Part shown: positions 6,333 to 14,686 of the stretch, one piece after another
How positions within the stretch are numbered: the first letter of the stretch is position 1
Layout: the number at the start of each line of letters is the position of its first letter
Assembly: GCA_020217115.1 (NCBI GenBank)
Contig: JAIWOA010000094.1
Span: 1 to 15,846, forward strand
Origin: Calditerrivibrio sp.
GTDB taxonomy: Bacteria; Chrysiogenota; Deferribacteres; Deferribacterales; Calditerrivibrionaceae
Direction of reading: 5' to 3'
DNA: 15,846 bases
Notes under the pieces: model-generated
Told to the model about the DNA's origin: nothing
Seen by the model: only the letters and a program-made list of their open reading frames with translations
Database searches by the model: none
Made by a program: the position numbers and the translations under genes

Positions 6333-9300
6333 ATGCTTAATATTTCGTTTCTCACACACAATGAAGTAGGGGAGTACCTGAAAGAAAATAAGAAACATAG
6401 CAATTTCAGGGATATCTTAATGGTGTATGAAAATACTGAACCTTTATTTTATAAATTTTCTTTACTGTTATTGAAAAAAATGCCAGATAACCTCATCTCA
6501 CACCTTTCGAAGGAAGATTTTATAAATTTTTTCAGAGAGTTGTATGTAAGTTTGAATGATAGAAGAAAAAAGAGATTCTTTATAAAAAGTTTTGGTGGGA
6601 TGTCCGATAAATTTACACTTGGGAATATGTCAGTAATAACTATTACAACTGACGATAGACCGTTTTTAGTGGATAGTTTGAGGGAATATTTTTATGAAAT
6701 TGATATGAATAAACAGTTTATTGTTCACCCTATATTAAATGTAAAGAGGAATTTGAAGGGTGATATTGTAGATATATCTGAACCTTATATAGGATCCAAT
6801 AATGAATCGTTTGTTATGATATTCTTGCCTAATACTACAGAAGATGAAGTGGAATTGATAAAGCAAGAGATAGAGGATATTTATGAAAATGTTATCCTTG
6901 TTGTAGATGACTATCCTAAGATGTCATCTTTTGTGAAGCAGGTGAGTGAGCGTTTTCGTAATGTAAATATTGATACATATAATTTCCTTAGCTGGCTCGC
7001 TGATGATAATTTTATAATACAGGGGGTGAGGGTCATTGGGAATGTGCAGGATAGTAAAACTTTTAATCTTGAACAGATGGGAGTCTACAAGTTTAATAGA
7101 ACTACAAATATCATACCTTCTATAATAGATGCAGTGTTGAACAATAAGGTTCAGTATATAGATAATTTTCCTCTTATAATAGATAAAGCTATTTTTAAAT
7201 CAAAAGTAAAGAAGAGAGCCAATTATGATAGGGTGATACTTGTGGATAAATCAGAAAATGGCCTAAGTATCATCACCATAATAGGTGTATTTACGAAGGA
7301 TGCCCTCAGATCAAGTCCCTTTGAGATATCTCTGGTCAGGAATAAGGTAAAAAAGGTTATTGACTATTTTGGTTTTGTTAACGGATCCCATGATTACAAG
7401 TGGATGGTTGATATACTTGATACATTTCCAAAGACAGAGATATTTAATTTTGATGAAAATACGTTAAAAGATATATTGGAAACAATTTTCAGTATACAGG
7501 GTAAAAATCAGATAAGGATGTTTTACAAGACATTCCTACCCCAGAAAAATCTTTATCTTTTCTTAGCTCTCCCTTCAGAGAAATATTCTTCTGAACTTGT
7601 AAAAGAGCTTAAAATGGAATGTGAAAGATTTTTTAATGCAAAAACAGTTGATATTTCCCTGAGAGATGACGATCATGGGTATGAGTTTATACATTTTCAT
7701 TTTTATACAAAGGAGCCGATCTACAATGTAGATGAAGCTAAGCTGAAATCTCTGGTGGCGGATCTGATAAAGGATTGGGATGAAAGACTTTACGAGCTGA
7801 TTAATAGTGAAATTACAGGTCATGATTCTGATAAGCTGTATGATGATTTTGTGGATAAATTTTCAGAAAATTATAAGGTTAAATGCTCAGTTAAAGAGGC
7901 ATTGAATGATATTAAGGTAATCATTGATTGGCATACAGATTGTTTGGTTTCATCATTATACATGGAGGGGAGCAAGCTGGTAATAAAAATATACAGAAAA
8001 GAAAAGATGTTACTTACGGATATAATGCCAATTATAGACAATATGGGGTTAAAAGTTAACGAAGAGGATATTTTTTACCTTTCCTATGGGGATGGATTTT
8101 TCATACATAATATTTATGTTGATTGTATTGAAAATGTTGAAACTTTCTACAATGAATATAATAAATTGATCCCTGAACTTGTTAAAAATGTTATAGCTGA
8201 GTATGTTGAGAATGACATATTAAATAGACTTATTATTTCTTCGAAATTAAATTATAGGGAAGTTGATCTACTTAGAGGTATAAGAAATTATCTTGAACAG
8301 ATTAATGGACAGCTGAAAAAAAATAGCATAGATGATACATTACTAAACAACTCTGAAATAAGCTTTTTATTAATACAATTCTTTAATGATAAATTCCAGC
8401 CTGGTTTAAAAAACAGGGTTTATGATAAAATAAGGGGTGAAATTTTAGATAAAATAGAAAAAGTTACCTCCGTTGTAGAGGATAGGATTTTAAGATGTTT
8501 TGTCGATGTTTTGACAAGTATGTGTAGAACAAATTTCTTCCTGAATAAAAATTATATATCTTTTAAAATATCATCGAAGAGCTTATCTATTTTACCAGAA
8601 CCTAAACCTCTTTATGAAATATATGTTCATAGTGCAAAGATGGAAGGTATACATTTGAGGGGGGGCAAGGTAGCAAGAGGTGGTATAAGGTTTAGTGACA
8701 GGTATGACGATTTTAGGACTGAGATTTTAGGACTTATGAAGACTCAAATGGTTAAAAATACTGTTATTGTTCCTGTTGGTTCTAAAGGTGGATTTATAGT
8801 TAAAAAAAGATATGAAGATAGGGAGAAAGATAAGAATCATGTAATAGAACAGTATAAAACCTTGATGCGAGGATTGCTGGATATTACAGACAATTACATT
8901 GGCAAAAAGGTTGTACATCCAGAAGATGTTGTTATTTATGACGGTAAGGATCCATATCTGGTAGTTGCAGCAGATAAAGGTACAGCCACTTTTAGCGATA
9001 TTGCAAATTCTGTTTCCCTTGAATATAGATTTTGGCTTGGAGATGCTTTTGCTTCTGGTGGAAGTGTGGGGTATGACCATAAGAAGGTTGGTATTACAGC
9101 CAAAGGTGCCTGGGAGTCTGTTAAAAGACATTTTAGGGAACTTGGCAAAGATATCCAAAAGGAGGAGTTTACTGTTATTGGCATTGGTGATATGTCTGGG
9201 GATGTATTTGGCAACGGTATGCTTCTCTCTAAAAAGATACGTTTGATAGCCGCATTTAACCATATGCATATATTTATTGATCCAGATCCTGATGCAGAAA

Positions 9301-11015
9301 AGAGTTTTAAGGAAAGGGAAAGGCTATTTAAATTGCCACGTTCTACATGGATGGATTATGACAAAACTTTAATTTCACATGGTGGTGGTATATTTGAAAG
9401 ATCTGCTAAGAAGATTGAACTATCAAAGGAGATTAAAGATCTTCTAAAAATCGAAAAAGATACTGTTACTGGAGAGGAGTTAATAAAATATATATTAAAA
9501 TCAGAAGCTGAGTTGCTCTGGAATGGTGGAATAGGTACCTATGTAAAGGATTCAACTGAGTCAAATTCAGATGTGGGAGATAAGGTAAACGACAACGTTC
9601 GTATAGATGCTGAAGAATTAAAAGTAAAAGTCGTTGGTGAAGGTGGAAACTTAGGATTTACCCAGAGAGCTCGAATAAAATTTTCTCTACTTGGTGGCAA
9701 AATCAACACTGATGCCCTTGACAATTCTGCTGGTGTTGACATGTCAGATCATGAAGTTAATTTAAAGATATTGTTTGAACATCTTATAAAGTCTAAGGTT
9801 TTGAAAGACATTAGAGAAAGAAATAAGCTTATAGCAAAACTGACAAATGAAGTTACCGATTTAGTCTTAAGGGACAATTTTGAGCAGTCCAGAATAGTAA
9901 GTATTGAGGAACAGAATGCATCAAATAATCAGCTCGTATATGCTGAACTTGCAAATTATCTTAAGGATACAGGGTTGTTAAAGTTTGATATTGAAAGAAT
10001 TGAATTTATAACAGAGAATAGGAAGCCCACAAGGCCAGAAATTGCAGTTTTGCTGGCTTATACAAAGCTGTATCTTTTTGATCAGATAGTGGAAGAACTT
10101 GATATATCAAATAAAATAGCCTCATCTTTCTATGAATCGTACTACCCCAAAACTATAATAAAAGATTATAGGGAACATATATATGAACACAAATTAGTCA
10201 GAGAGATATGTGCCACTGTGATGCTAAATAAGTTTATAAACCAGAATGGTATTGTAAACTTCTTGAAGTTGCACAAAGCATATGGGAAACCATTCAGTAA
10301 AATCATTCAGAGATATTTTATTGCAGATGAACTCTTTAACATTAAAGATATAAGATCTAAAATAGATGATCTGGATGCAAAATCTTCACCTGGTGCTATT
10401 TATGCTGCAATTGTTGAGATTGAAAAAACTTTAAATGTTGCAACGGAATGGCTTCTTCATGATAGCAATCTTGAAATGTTGGATAGTAATCTGGATAAAT
10501 TTAAACAGTTGTTGGGTATATTACCAAACCATATAACTGGAAATGTAAAAAAGGCTGTAAAGAAATTTGAATCTAAACTTTTAGAGTTAGGGCTACCTTC
10601 GGGACTGGTTAGTGAAATTAGTAAAATAAGGTACTACAAGCCAGTATTTGATCTCTTTGAAATAGTTTTAAAGTATGGTATAGAGCCTGAAAAATTGGTC
10701 AAAAACTATTATAATTCTTCAGATATTATGCATTTTAAGCTTATAAGTAATGGGATAAAATCTATTGAACCAAATAATAGGTGGGACTATACAAACAAAG
10801 AGCATCTTTTTAAAAAAGTAAAAGATATTCAAAAGAAGATAGCCTATAAGACCTCTATGAAGGATAATTGGCTTAAAACCGTTATGAATAATGAGGATGC
10901 ATTTTTTGTGAACTATTTTAGTTTCTTAAAATCAATTGAAGCAGGGGAAAAACATACGTTAATACCTTTTAATGTTGTGTTGGAATCCCTTGATAAAATA
11001 GTGGAGTTGTGGTAG
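6333..11015 (+). CDS. NAD-specific glutamate dehydrogenase, large (about 180 kDa) class
   Basis: Oxidative deamination of glutamate to 2-oxoglutarate and ammonium with NAD. At 1560 residues this matches the large L-GDH180 class (about 1600 residues; Pseudomonas and Streptomyces type) and not the usual 450-residue hexameric enzyme. The N-terminal half (about residues 1-750) is the long ACT/PAS-like regulatory region of this class. The catalytic core starts near residue 775 with GGKVARGGIRFSDRYDDF, then VIVPVGSKGGFIVKK (GSKGGF near 816), DKGTATFSDIAN, and GIGDMSGDVFGNGML near 950, followed by RSTWMDYDKTLISHGGGIF. The C-terminal region carries VVGEGGNLGFTQRARIKF and a helical tail. The frame is open throughout with no lesion. 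ATG 6333 has AAAAGGGGT upstream. It heads a run of tightly spaced genes. The enzyme usually works catabolically and the class is often allosterically controlled by amino acids; regulation here is inferred. Confidence 0.95.
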   Translation: MLNISFLTHNEVGEYLKENKKHSNFRDILMVYENTEPLFYKFSLLLLKKMPDNLISHLSKEDFINFFRELYVSLNDRRKKRFFIKSFGGMSDKFTLGNMSVITITTDDRPFLVDSLREYFYEIDMNKQFIVHPILNVKRNLKGDIVDISEPYIGSNNESFVMIFLPNTTEDEVELIKQEIEDIYENVILVVDDYPKMSSFVKQVSERFRNVNIDTYNFLSWLADDNFIIQGVRVIGNVQDSKTFNLEQMGVYKFNRTTNIIPSIIDAVLNNKVQYIDNFPLIIDKAIFKSKVKKRANYDRVILVDKSENGLSIITIIGVFTKDALRSSPFEISLVRNKVKKVIDYFGFVNGSHDYKWMVDILDTFPKTEIFNFDENTLKDILETIFSIQGKNQIRMFYKTFLPQKNLYLFLALPSEKYSSELVKELKMECERFFNAKTVDISLRDDDHGYEFIHFHFYTKEPIYNVDEAKLKSLVADLIKDWDERLYELINSEITGHDSDKLYDDFVDKFSENYKVKCSVKEALNDIKVIIDWHTDCLVSSLYMEGSKLVIKIYRKEKMLLTDIMPIIDNMGLKVNEEDIFYLSYGDGFFIHNIYVDCIENVETFYNEYNKLIPELVKNVIAEYVENDILNRLIISSKLNYREVDLLRGIRNYLEQINGQLKKNSIDDTLLNNSEISFLLIQFFNDKFQPGLKNRVYDKIRGEILDKIEKVTSVVEDRILRCFVDVLTSMCRTNFFLNKNYISFKISSKSLSILPEPKPLYEIYVHSAKMEGIHLRGGKVARGGIRFSDRYDDFRTEILGLMKTQMVKNTVIVPVGSKGGFIVKKRYEDREKDKNHVIEQYKTLMRGLLDITDNYIGKKVVHPEDVVIYDGKDPYLVVAADKGTATFSDIANSVSLEYRFWLGDAFASGGSVGYDHKKVGITAKGAWESVKRHFRELGKDIQKEEFTVIGIGDMSGDVFGNGMLLSKKIRLIAAFNHMHIFIDPDPDAEKSFKERERLFKLPRSTWMDYDKTLISHGGGIFERSAKKIELSKEIKDLLKIEKDTVTGEELIKYILKSEAELLWNGGIGTYVKDSTESNSDVGDKVNDNVRIDAEELKVKVVGEGGNLGFTQRARIKFSLLGGKINTDALDNSAGVDMSDHEVNLKILFEHLIKSKVLKDIRERNKLIAKLTNEVTDLVLRDNFEQSRIVSIEEQNASNNQLVYAELANYLKDTGLLKFDIERIEFITENRKPTRPEIAVLLAYTKLYLFDQIVEELDISNKIASSFYESYYPKTIIKDYREHIYEHKLVREICATVMLNKFINQNGIVNFLKLHKAYGKPFSKIIQRYFIADELFNIKDIRSKIDDLDAKSSPGAIYAAIVEIEKTLNVATEWLLHDSNLEMLDSNLDKFKQLLGILPNHITGNVKKAVKKFESKLLELGLPSGLVSEISKIRYYKPVFDLFEIVLKYGIEPEKLVKNYYNSSDIMHFKLISNGIKSIEPNNRWDYTNKEHLFKKVKDIQKKIAYKTSMKDNWLKTVMNNEDAFFVNYFSFLKSIEAGEKHTLIPFNVVLESLDKIVELW

Positions 11016-11020
11016 GTTGT

Positions 11021-12298
11021 ATGAGATTAATAAGAATAGTTTTTCTGATCTGTTTAATGGGGGTAAATTTGTTTGCTGCAGAGGAATTTAGACTGGATAA
11101 TGGAATAAAGGTTGTCTACAATAGGATACCGAATATTAAGATAACCTCAGTGCAAGTATGGATGGATACGGGGTCTCGCAATGAAACAAAGGAGATCAAT
11201 GGTATTTCCCATTTCTTAGAGCATATGGTTTTTAAAGGTACAGAGAAGTTTGGACCAGATGAAATAGATCTTTTGGTGGAAGCAAATGGTGGCCAGATGA
11301 ATGCTGCTACCAGCAAAGATTATACATTTTACTATATCACAATTCCTACAGAAAATGTTGAGATTGCCTTTGATGCTATAAGTCAAATGGTTTTTGATGC
11401 AAAATTTATTGAAGAGGAGATTGAAAAAGAGAAGCCTGTTGTTCTTGAGGAGATAAAAAGAAAGTATGATGATCCCACCTACGATATGTGGACATATTTA
11501 TCTGATACATTCTATCAAGGCACCTCCTACTCAATGGAGATAATTGGTACTGATAAAAATGTAAAATCCTTTACAAGAAAGCAGCTTATTGACTACTACA
11601 ACAAATATTACCATCCCCACAATATGACACTTGTTGTTGTGGGTGATATCGAAAGGAAGGATGTTGAATCCTTTGCTATAAAATATTTTGGAAAGAAACG
11701 TTTAGTGGAACATGGTGATCAGATAGTCTTTAGTCAACCTGATTTAAAGGATAACGTTGACAAAATTTTTAAAAAAGATGTAAATCAGGTTTATAGCGTT
11801 ATTGCTTATAAGGCCCCGAAGATAAATGAGAAAGATATTTATACTCTGGATGTTCTGGATGAGATACTGTCTGGTGGAGAATTTTCACTTCTAAATAACG
11901 AACTTAAAAATGAGAAAGGTCTGGTAAATTCCATTTCTGGAGGTTATTCTGGTCTTAAATATGGTGGAGTCTTCATTGTATTTTACACTTCTGAATATGG
12001 TAAAGAGTATGAGGTTGATAAAGAGGTGTATAGGATATTATCAAATATAGCATCTGGGAATATAGAGGATTCTCTGATTGAGTCTGCTAAGAATAGATTG
12101 AAAAGTATGACTATTTTTAAAAGGGAAAAAGCTTCAAGTGAGGCTGAGGATATCGGTTTTTCCTATACATTGGGTTTGCAGAATTATTATAAAAATTTTA
12201 TGGAGAATGTGGACAAAATAGGAAAGGATGATTTAGCTAAAATGATGCAGGATATATTAAAGGGTAATTCTGTAGTCATCAGGACTGTGCCAAATTAG
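11021..12298 (+). CDS. Secreted or periplasmic M16 family zinc peptidase
   Basis: A 425-residue insulinase/processing-peptidase-family protein. The N-terminal MRLIRIVFLICLMGVNLFAAEEF is a typical Sec signal peptide with likely cleavage after LFA, so the mature protein is probably periplasmic. The inverted zinc motif HxxEH is HFLEH at residues 64-68, in the usual context GISHFLEHMVFKGT. The third zinc ligand is a glutamate in VVLEEIKRKYDDP (E143/E144), at the standard distance. This one-chain size with a complete motif fits a catalytically active bacterial PqqL/YmxG-like subunit that forms a dimer or pairs with an inactive M16B partner; no such partner gene is adjacent. I chose ATG 11021, five bases after the glutamate dehydrogenase stop, with GGTAGG at 11011-11016. 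An in-frame GTG at 11009 would add four residues before the signal peptide and has no suitable ribosome site. The substrate is unknown. Confidence 0.9.
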   Translation: MRLIRIVFLICLMGVNLFAAEEFRLDNGIKVVYNRIPNIKITSVQVWMDTGSRNETKEINGISHFLEHMVFKGTEKFGPDEIDLLVEANGGQMNAATSKDYTFYYITIPTENVEIAFDAISQMVFDAKFIEEEIEKEKPVVLEEIKRKYDDPTYDMWTYLSDTFYQGTSYSMEIIGTDKNVKSFTRKQLIDYYNKYYHPHNMTLVVVGDIERKDVESFAIKYFGKKRLVEHGDQIVFSQPDLKDNVDKIFKKDVNQVYSVIAYKAPKINEKDIYTLDVLDEILSGGEFSLLNNELKNEKGLVNSISGGYSGLKYGGVFIVFYTSEYGKEYEVDKEVYRILSNIASGNIEDSLIESAKNRLKSMTIFKREKASSEAEDIGFSYTLGLQNYYKNFMENVDKIGKDDLAKMMQDILKGNSVVIRTVPN

Positions 12299-12302
12299 TT
12301 TT

Positions 12303-13118
12303 ATGGAAATACTATCTGCAGAAGGTATAACAAAAGAGTACAGGATATCTGACAATTTTTTTCAGAGATCGAATAAGCTAATCAAAGCCCTTGACAACGT
12401 CAGTTTTAGTATAGAAAAGGGGAACTGTATAGGTATTGTTGGTGAATCTGGCAGTGGCAAAACTACCCTTGCAAAGATAGTTTCTGGTGTTCTTTTACCT
12501 GAAAAAGGTGTTGTAAAATTTAGGGGTGAATCCATATATAAAAAAACAGATTTTTTAGAATATAGAAAAAATGTTCAGATGGTATTTCAAGATCCCTACT
12601 CAAGCCTTAACCCACGACTTAAAATTTTCACGGTATTTTCTGATATAATAAAAACCCATATAACGAGAGATCATGAAGTTATAAAGAAGATAGCAGTTGA
12701 TAACCTAAAAAAAGTTGGACTTGATGAGGAACATTTGTACAGGTATCCCCATCAATTTTCTGGAGGTCAGAGGCAGAGACTTTCCATTGCAAGATGTTTA
12801 TTACTTGATCCTGAAGTGATTATTGCTGATGAACCTGTTAGCGCCCTTGATGTTTCTCTGGCTGCTCAGATATTGAATTTGCTTAAAAATCTAAAAAGAG
12901 AGGGGAAAACTATTATACTGATAGCCCACGATCTTGCAATAGTAAAATTTATCTGTGATGAAGTTATGGTATTAAAAAATGGCGTGATTCAAGAATATGG
13001 AAAGAAAGAGCAGATATTTAACTCTCCCAATTCAGAATATACAAAGGAGCTTATTGAGTCTTCATTAGTAAAGGAATCTTACATTAGAGGTATAGGTGCT
13101 GACAGTTCTGTTGCATGA
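12303..13118 (+). CDS. ABC transporter ATP-binding protein, OppF/DppF-like
   Basis: A 271-residue ATPase subunit of the peptide/nickel importer type. It has Walker A GESGSGKTT (residues 47-55), a Q-loop with VFQDPYSSLNPR, the signature SGGQRQR beginning at 153, Walker B IIADEP followed by the D-loop SALD, and the switch histidine in IAHDL. The Q-loop extension DPYSSLNPR is characteristic of the Opp/Dpp family. The C-terminal region typical of these ATPases (oligo_HPY) is only begun (QIFNSPNSEYTKELIES) and the protein ends soon after, so it is at the short end of the family. No OppD-like partner, permease or binding protein is present in the window, so it is an orphan ATPase here and its permeases must be elsewhere if it transports. 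ATG 12303 is four bases after the peptidase stop, with no ribosome site, which suggests coupled translation. Confidence 0.9.
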   Translation: MEILSAEGITKEYRISDNFFQRSNKLIKALDNVSFSIEKGNCIGIVGESGSGKTTLAKIVSGVLLPEKGVVKFRGESIYKKTDFLEYRKNVQMVFQDPYSSLNPRLKIFTVFSDIIKTHITRDHEVIKKIAVDNLKKVGLDEEHLYRYPHQFSGGQRQRLSIARCLLLDPEVIIADEPVSALDVSLAAQILNLLKNLKREGKTIILIAHDLAIVKFICDEVMVLKNGVIQEYGKKEQIFNSPNSEYTKELIESSLVKESYIRGIGADSSVA

Positions 13119-13938
13119 TATAAAGTCTTTAGAAATGGAATTTCTAAACTATGTTGCACTCCTTATTAAGAAGGGGTATAAAATTAACTTAACTTTTGAT
13201 GATGGATATAGATCTTTCTACACAGATCTTTTCCCATTTTGTAAAGATAAAGGTATCGGTGTTAAGATATTTTTGATAACTTCCAGAATTAACCATGATA
13301 ACTATTTATCATCTGATCAGATCAGAGAAATGGATAGTTCTAAGCTTGTAGACTTTCAATTTCACTCACACTATCACAGATTGGGTTTTGTTTCAAAGAG
13401 GTTAAAGCATATAATAAGGGATGATTATGACATCAAAAGGTTTTCCCATCTATTTGGATCTGAAGGGAAGATAGGTTACCCTGTTTTTGAATTTAGAAGT
13501 CTTTTCGCCCATAGAGAGCTATTTTTTGATTATAGTACCCTAAATTATTTAAGTAGCATCTATAGAGAAAATAGGAAAAAGTATCTATCGGAGCTTGATA
13601 GGTTTTCCGATAAGTTTGTTTTTGAGAGGGAAGAGGATTTTGTTTTGAGAATAAAAAAAGAGATTGAAGATGGAATAGAAGTGTTTAAAAATATTTTGGG
13701 GAGAGTTCCTACTGAGATTGCCTGGCCCTTTGGGCATTCATCAGAGATTGTAAAAAATATATTAAAAAATTATGGAATAAATAGATTTTATACCTGTAAA
13801 AAGGGTTTCAATTATGATTTTACGTTTGAAGACATAAAAAGGGTAGAATTTAGAAGACCTACCGAAAGTAAATTAAAATTTCTGTACAATATGGGAAGAA
13901 TAAAATTTTTAGGTAAAGCCTATGAACTCCTATCCTAA
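13096..13938 (+). CDS. Polysaccharide deacetylase-family protein
   Basis: A 280-residue NodB-type carbohydrate esterase, expected to remove N- or O-acetyl groups from a glycan or glycolipid. Motif 1 is TFDDGY (residues 33-38, with D35 the likely base and D36 a metal ligand). Motif 2 is HSHYH (90-94, metal-binding histidines), and a motif 3-like AWPFGHSS follows at 209-216. About 115 residues separate motifs 2 and 3, much longer than in a minimal NodB domain; the insert contains FRSLFAHRELFF and a charged helical stretch. There is no signal peptide, so it probably acts on a cytoplasmic or inner-leaflet intermediate. The start is GTG 13096 with AGAGGT at 13086-13091; it overlaps the ABC gene by 23 bases, and VLTVLLHDI gives the usual first strand of the fold. 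The next gene overlaps its end by 17 bases. Context with glycosyltransferases suggests LPS or surface glycan modification; the substrate is unknown. Confidence 0.85.
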   Translation: MLTVLLHDIKSLEMEFLNYVALLIKKGYKINLTFDDGYRSFYTDLFPFCKDKGIGVKIFLITSRINHDNYLSSDQIREMDSSKLVDFQFHSHYHRLGFVSKRLKHIIRDDYDIKRFSHLFGSEGKIGYPVFEFRSLFAHRELFFDYSTLNYLSSIYRENRKKYLSELDRFSDKFVFEREEDFVLRIKKEIEDGIEVFKNILGRVPTEIAWPFGHSSEIVKNILKNYGINRFYTCKKGFNYDFTFEDIKRVEFRRPTESKLKFLYNMGRIKFLGKAYELLS

Positions 13939-14686
13939 ACCTAAATTGTCTGTAGCCATTATCACAAAAAATGAAGAGAAAAAAATTTTAAAAACCCTAC
14001 AATCTGTAGTTGGCATAGCTGATGAAATCATAATTGTAGACAATTTTAGCACTGATAACACTGTGGAGATATGTAAAAAGTTTGGGGCTACTGTTTTTAT
14101 TGAGGAATGGAAGGGTTATGGAGATCAAAAGAATAGTGCAATTGAAAAGTGTCGTGGTGAATGGATTTTAATGATCGATGCAGATGAAGTTGTAAGTGAA
14201 TCTCTTGCTAACAGGATAAAAAAGATAATAAACGATGAATTTTATAGAGATAAGGTTTATTCTGTAAGATTTAAAGCCCATTGTTTTGGTAAAATGCTAA
14301 GATTTGGTGGGTGGGATGTGATCAGGGTAAGACTTTTTCCAGCACAATCAGGAAGATACAACAGTAACAAAGTGCATGAAGAATTTATTACAGATAAAAA
14401 AATTGAAAGGATATCTGAGTACATAATCCACTACAGCTACCTTGATACTGTAGAATATTTTAGCAAATTTGTTAAATATACTGCTTTAGTTGCTGAAAAT
14501 AGATTAAAAGCTGGTAAAAAAGTCAGCTTTCTAAGACCAATTTTGGGGAGTTTTGTAAAATTTTTCAAGCATTATTTTTTGATGTTTGGTTTTCTCGATG
14601 GTTTTGCAGGGTTTAAGATGTGTTACTATAGTTCTGTGTACTATTTTGTTAAGTATGCAATTTTTCTTGAGATGGAGAAAAAATAG
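13922..14686 (+). CDS. Family 2 glycosyltransferase, WaaE/KdtX-like
   Basis: A 254-residue GT-A fold glycosyltransferase that probably adds a sugar to LPS core or a similar glycolipid on the cytoplasmic face. The N-terminus is LSVAIITKNEEKKI, followed by a VDNFSTDNTVEI donor-binding region, GYGDQKNSAIEKCRGEW, and the metal-binding MIDADEVVSE (D86, D88). The GYGxQKN and DADEVVS combination is typical of the LPS-core glucosyltransferase group WaaE/KdtX, and the usual acceptor-region pattern HEEF follows. The C-terminal part is hydrophobic and basic (FVKFFKHYFLMFGFLDG), suggesting membrane association. ATG 13922 has AGGT seven bases upstream and overlaps the deacetylase by 17 bases. Its stop shares one base with the next start. 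The exact sugar and acceptor are not determinable. Confidence 0.9.
   Translation: MNSYPKPKLSVAIITKNEEKKILKTLQSVVGIADEIIIVDNFSTDNTVEICKKFGATVFIEEWKGYGDQKNSAIEKCRGEWILMIDADEVVSESLANRIKKIINDEFYRDKVYSVRFKAHCFGKMLRFGGWDVIRVRLFPAQSGRYNSNKVHEEFITDKKIERISEYIIHYSYLDTVEYFSKFVKYTALVAENRLKAGKKVSFLRPILGSFVKFFKHYFLMFGFLDGFAGFKMCYYSSVYYFVKYAIFLEMEKK

Noticed and set aside
8727..9269. 180-codon and overlapping 92-codon antisense frames within the glutamate dehydrogenase gene
   Set aside because: Several overlapping antisense and sense frames lie over the most conserved part of the dehydrogenase, and none has a ribosome site or recognisable protein pattern.
11009..11020. GTG start for the M16 peptidase overlapping the glutamate dehydrogenase stop
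   Set aside because: It would put four extra residues before a normal signal peptide and lacks a usable ribosome site; ATG 11021 is better.
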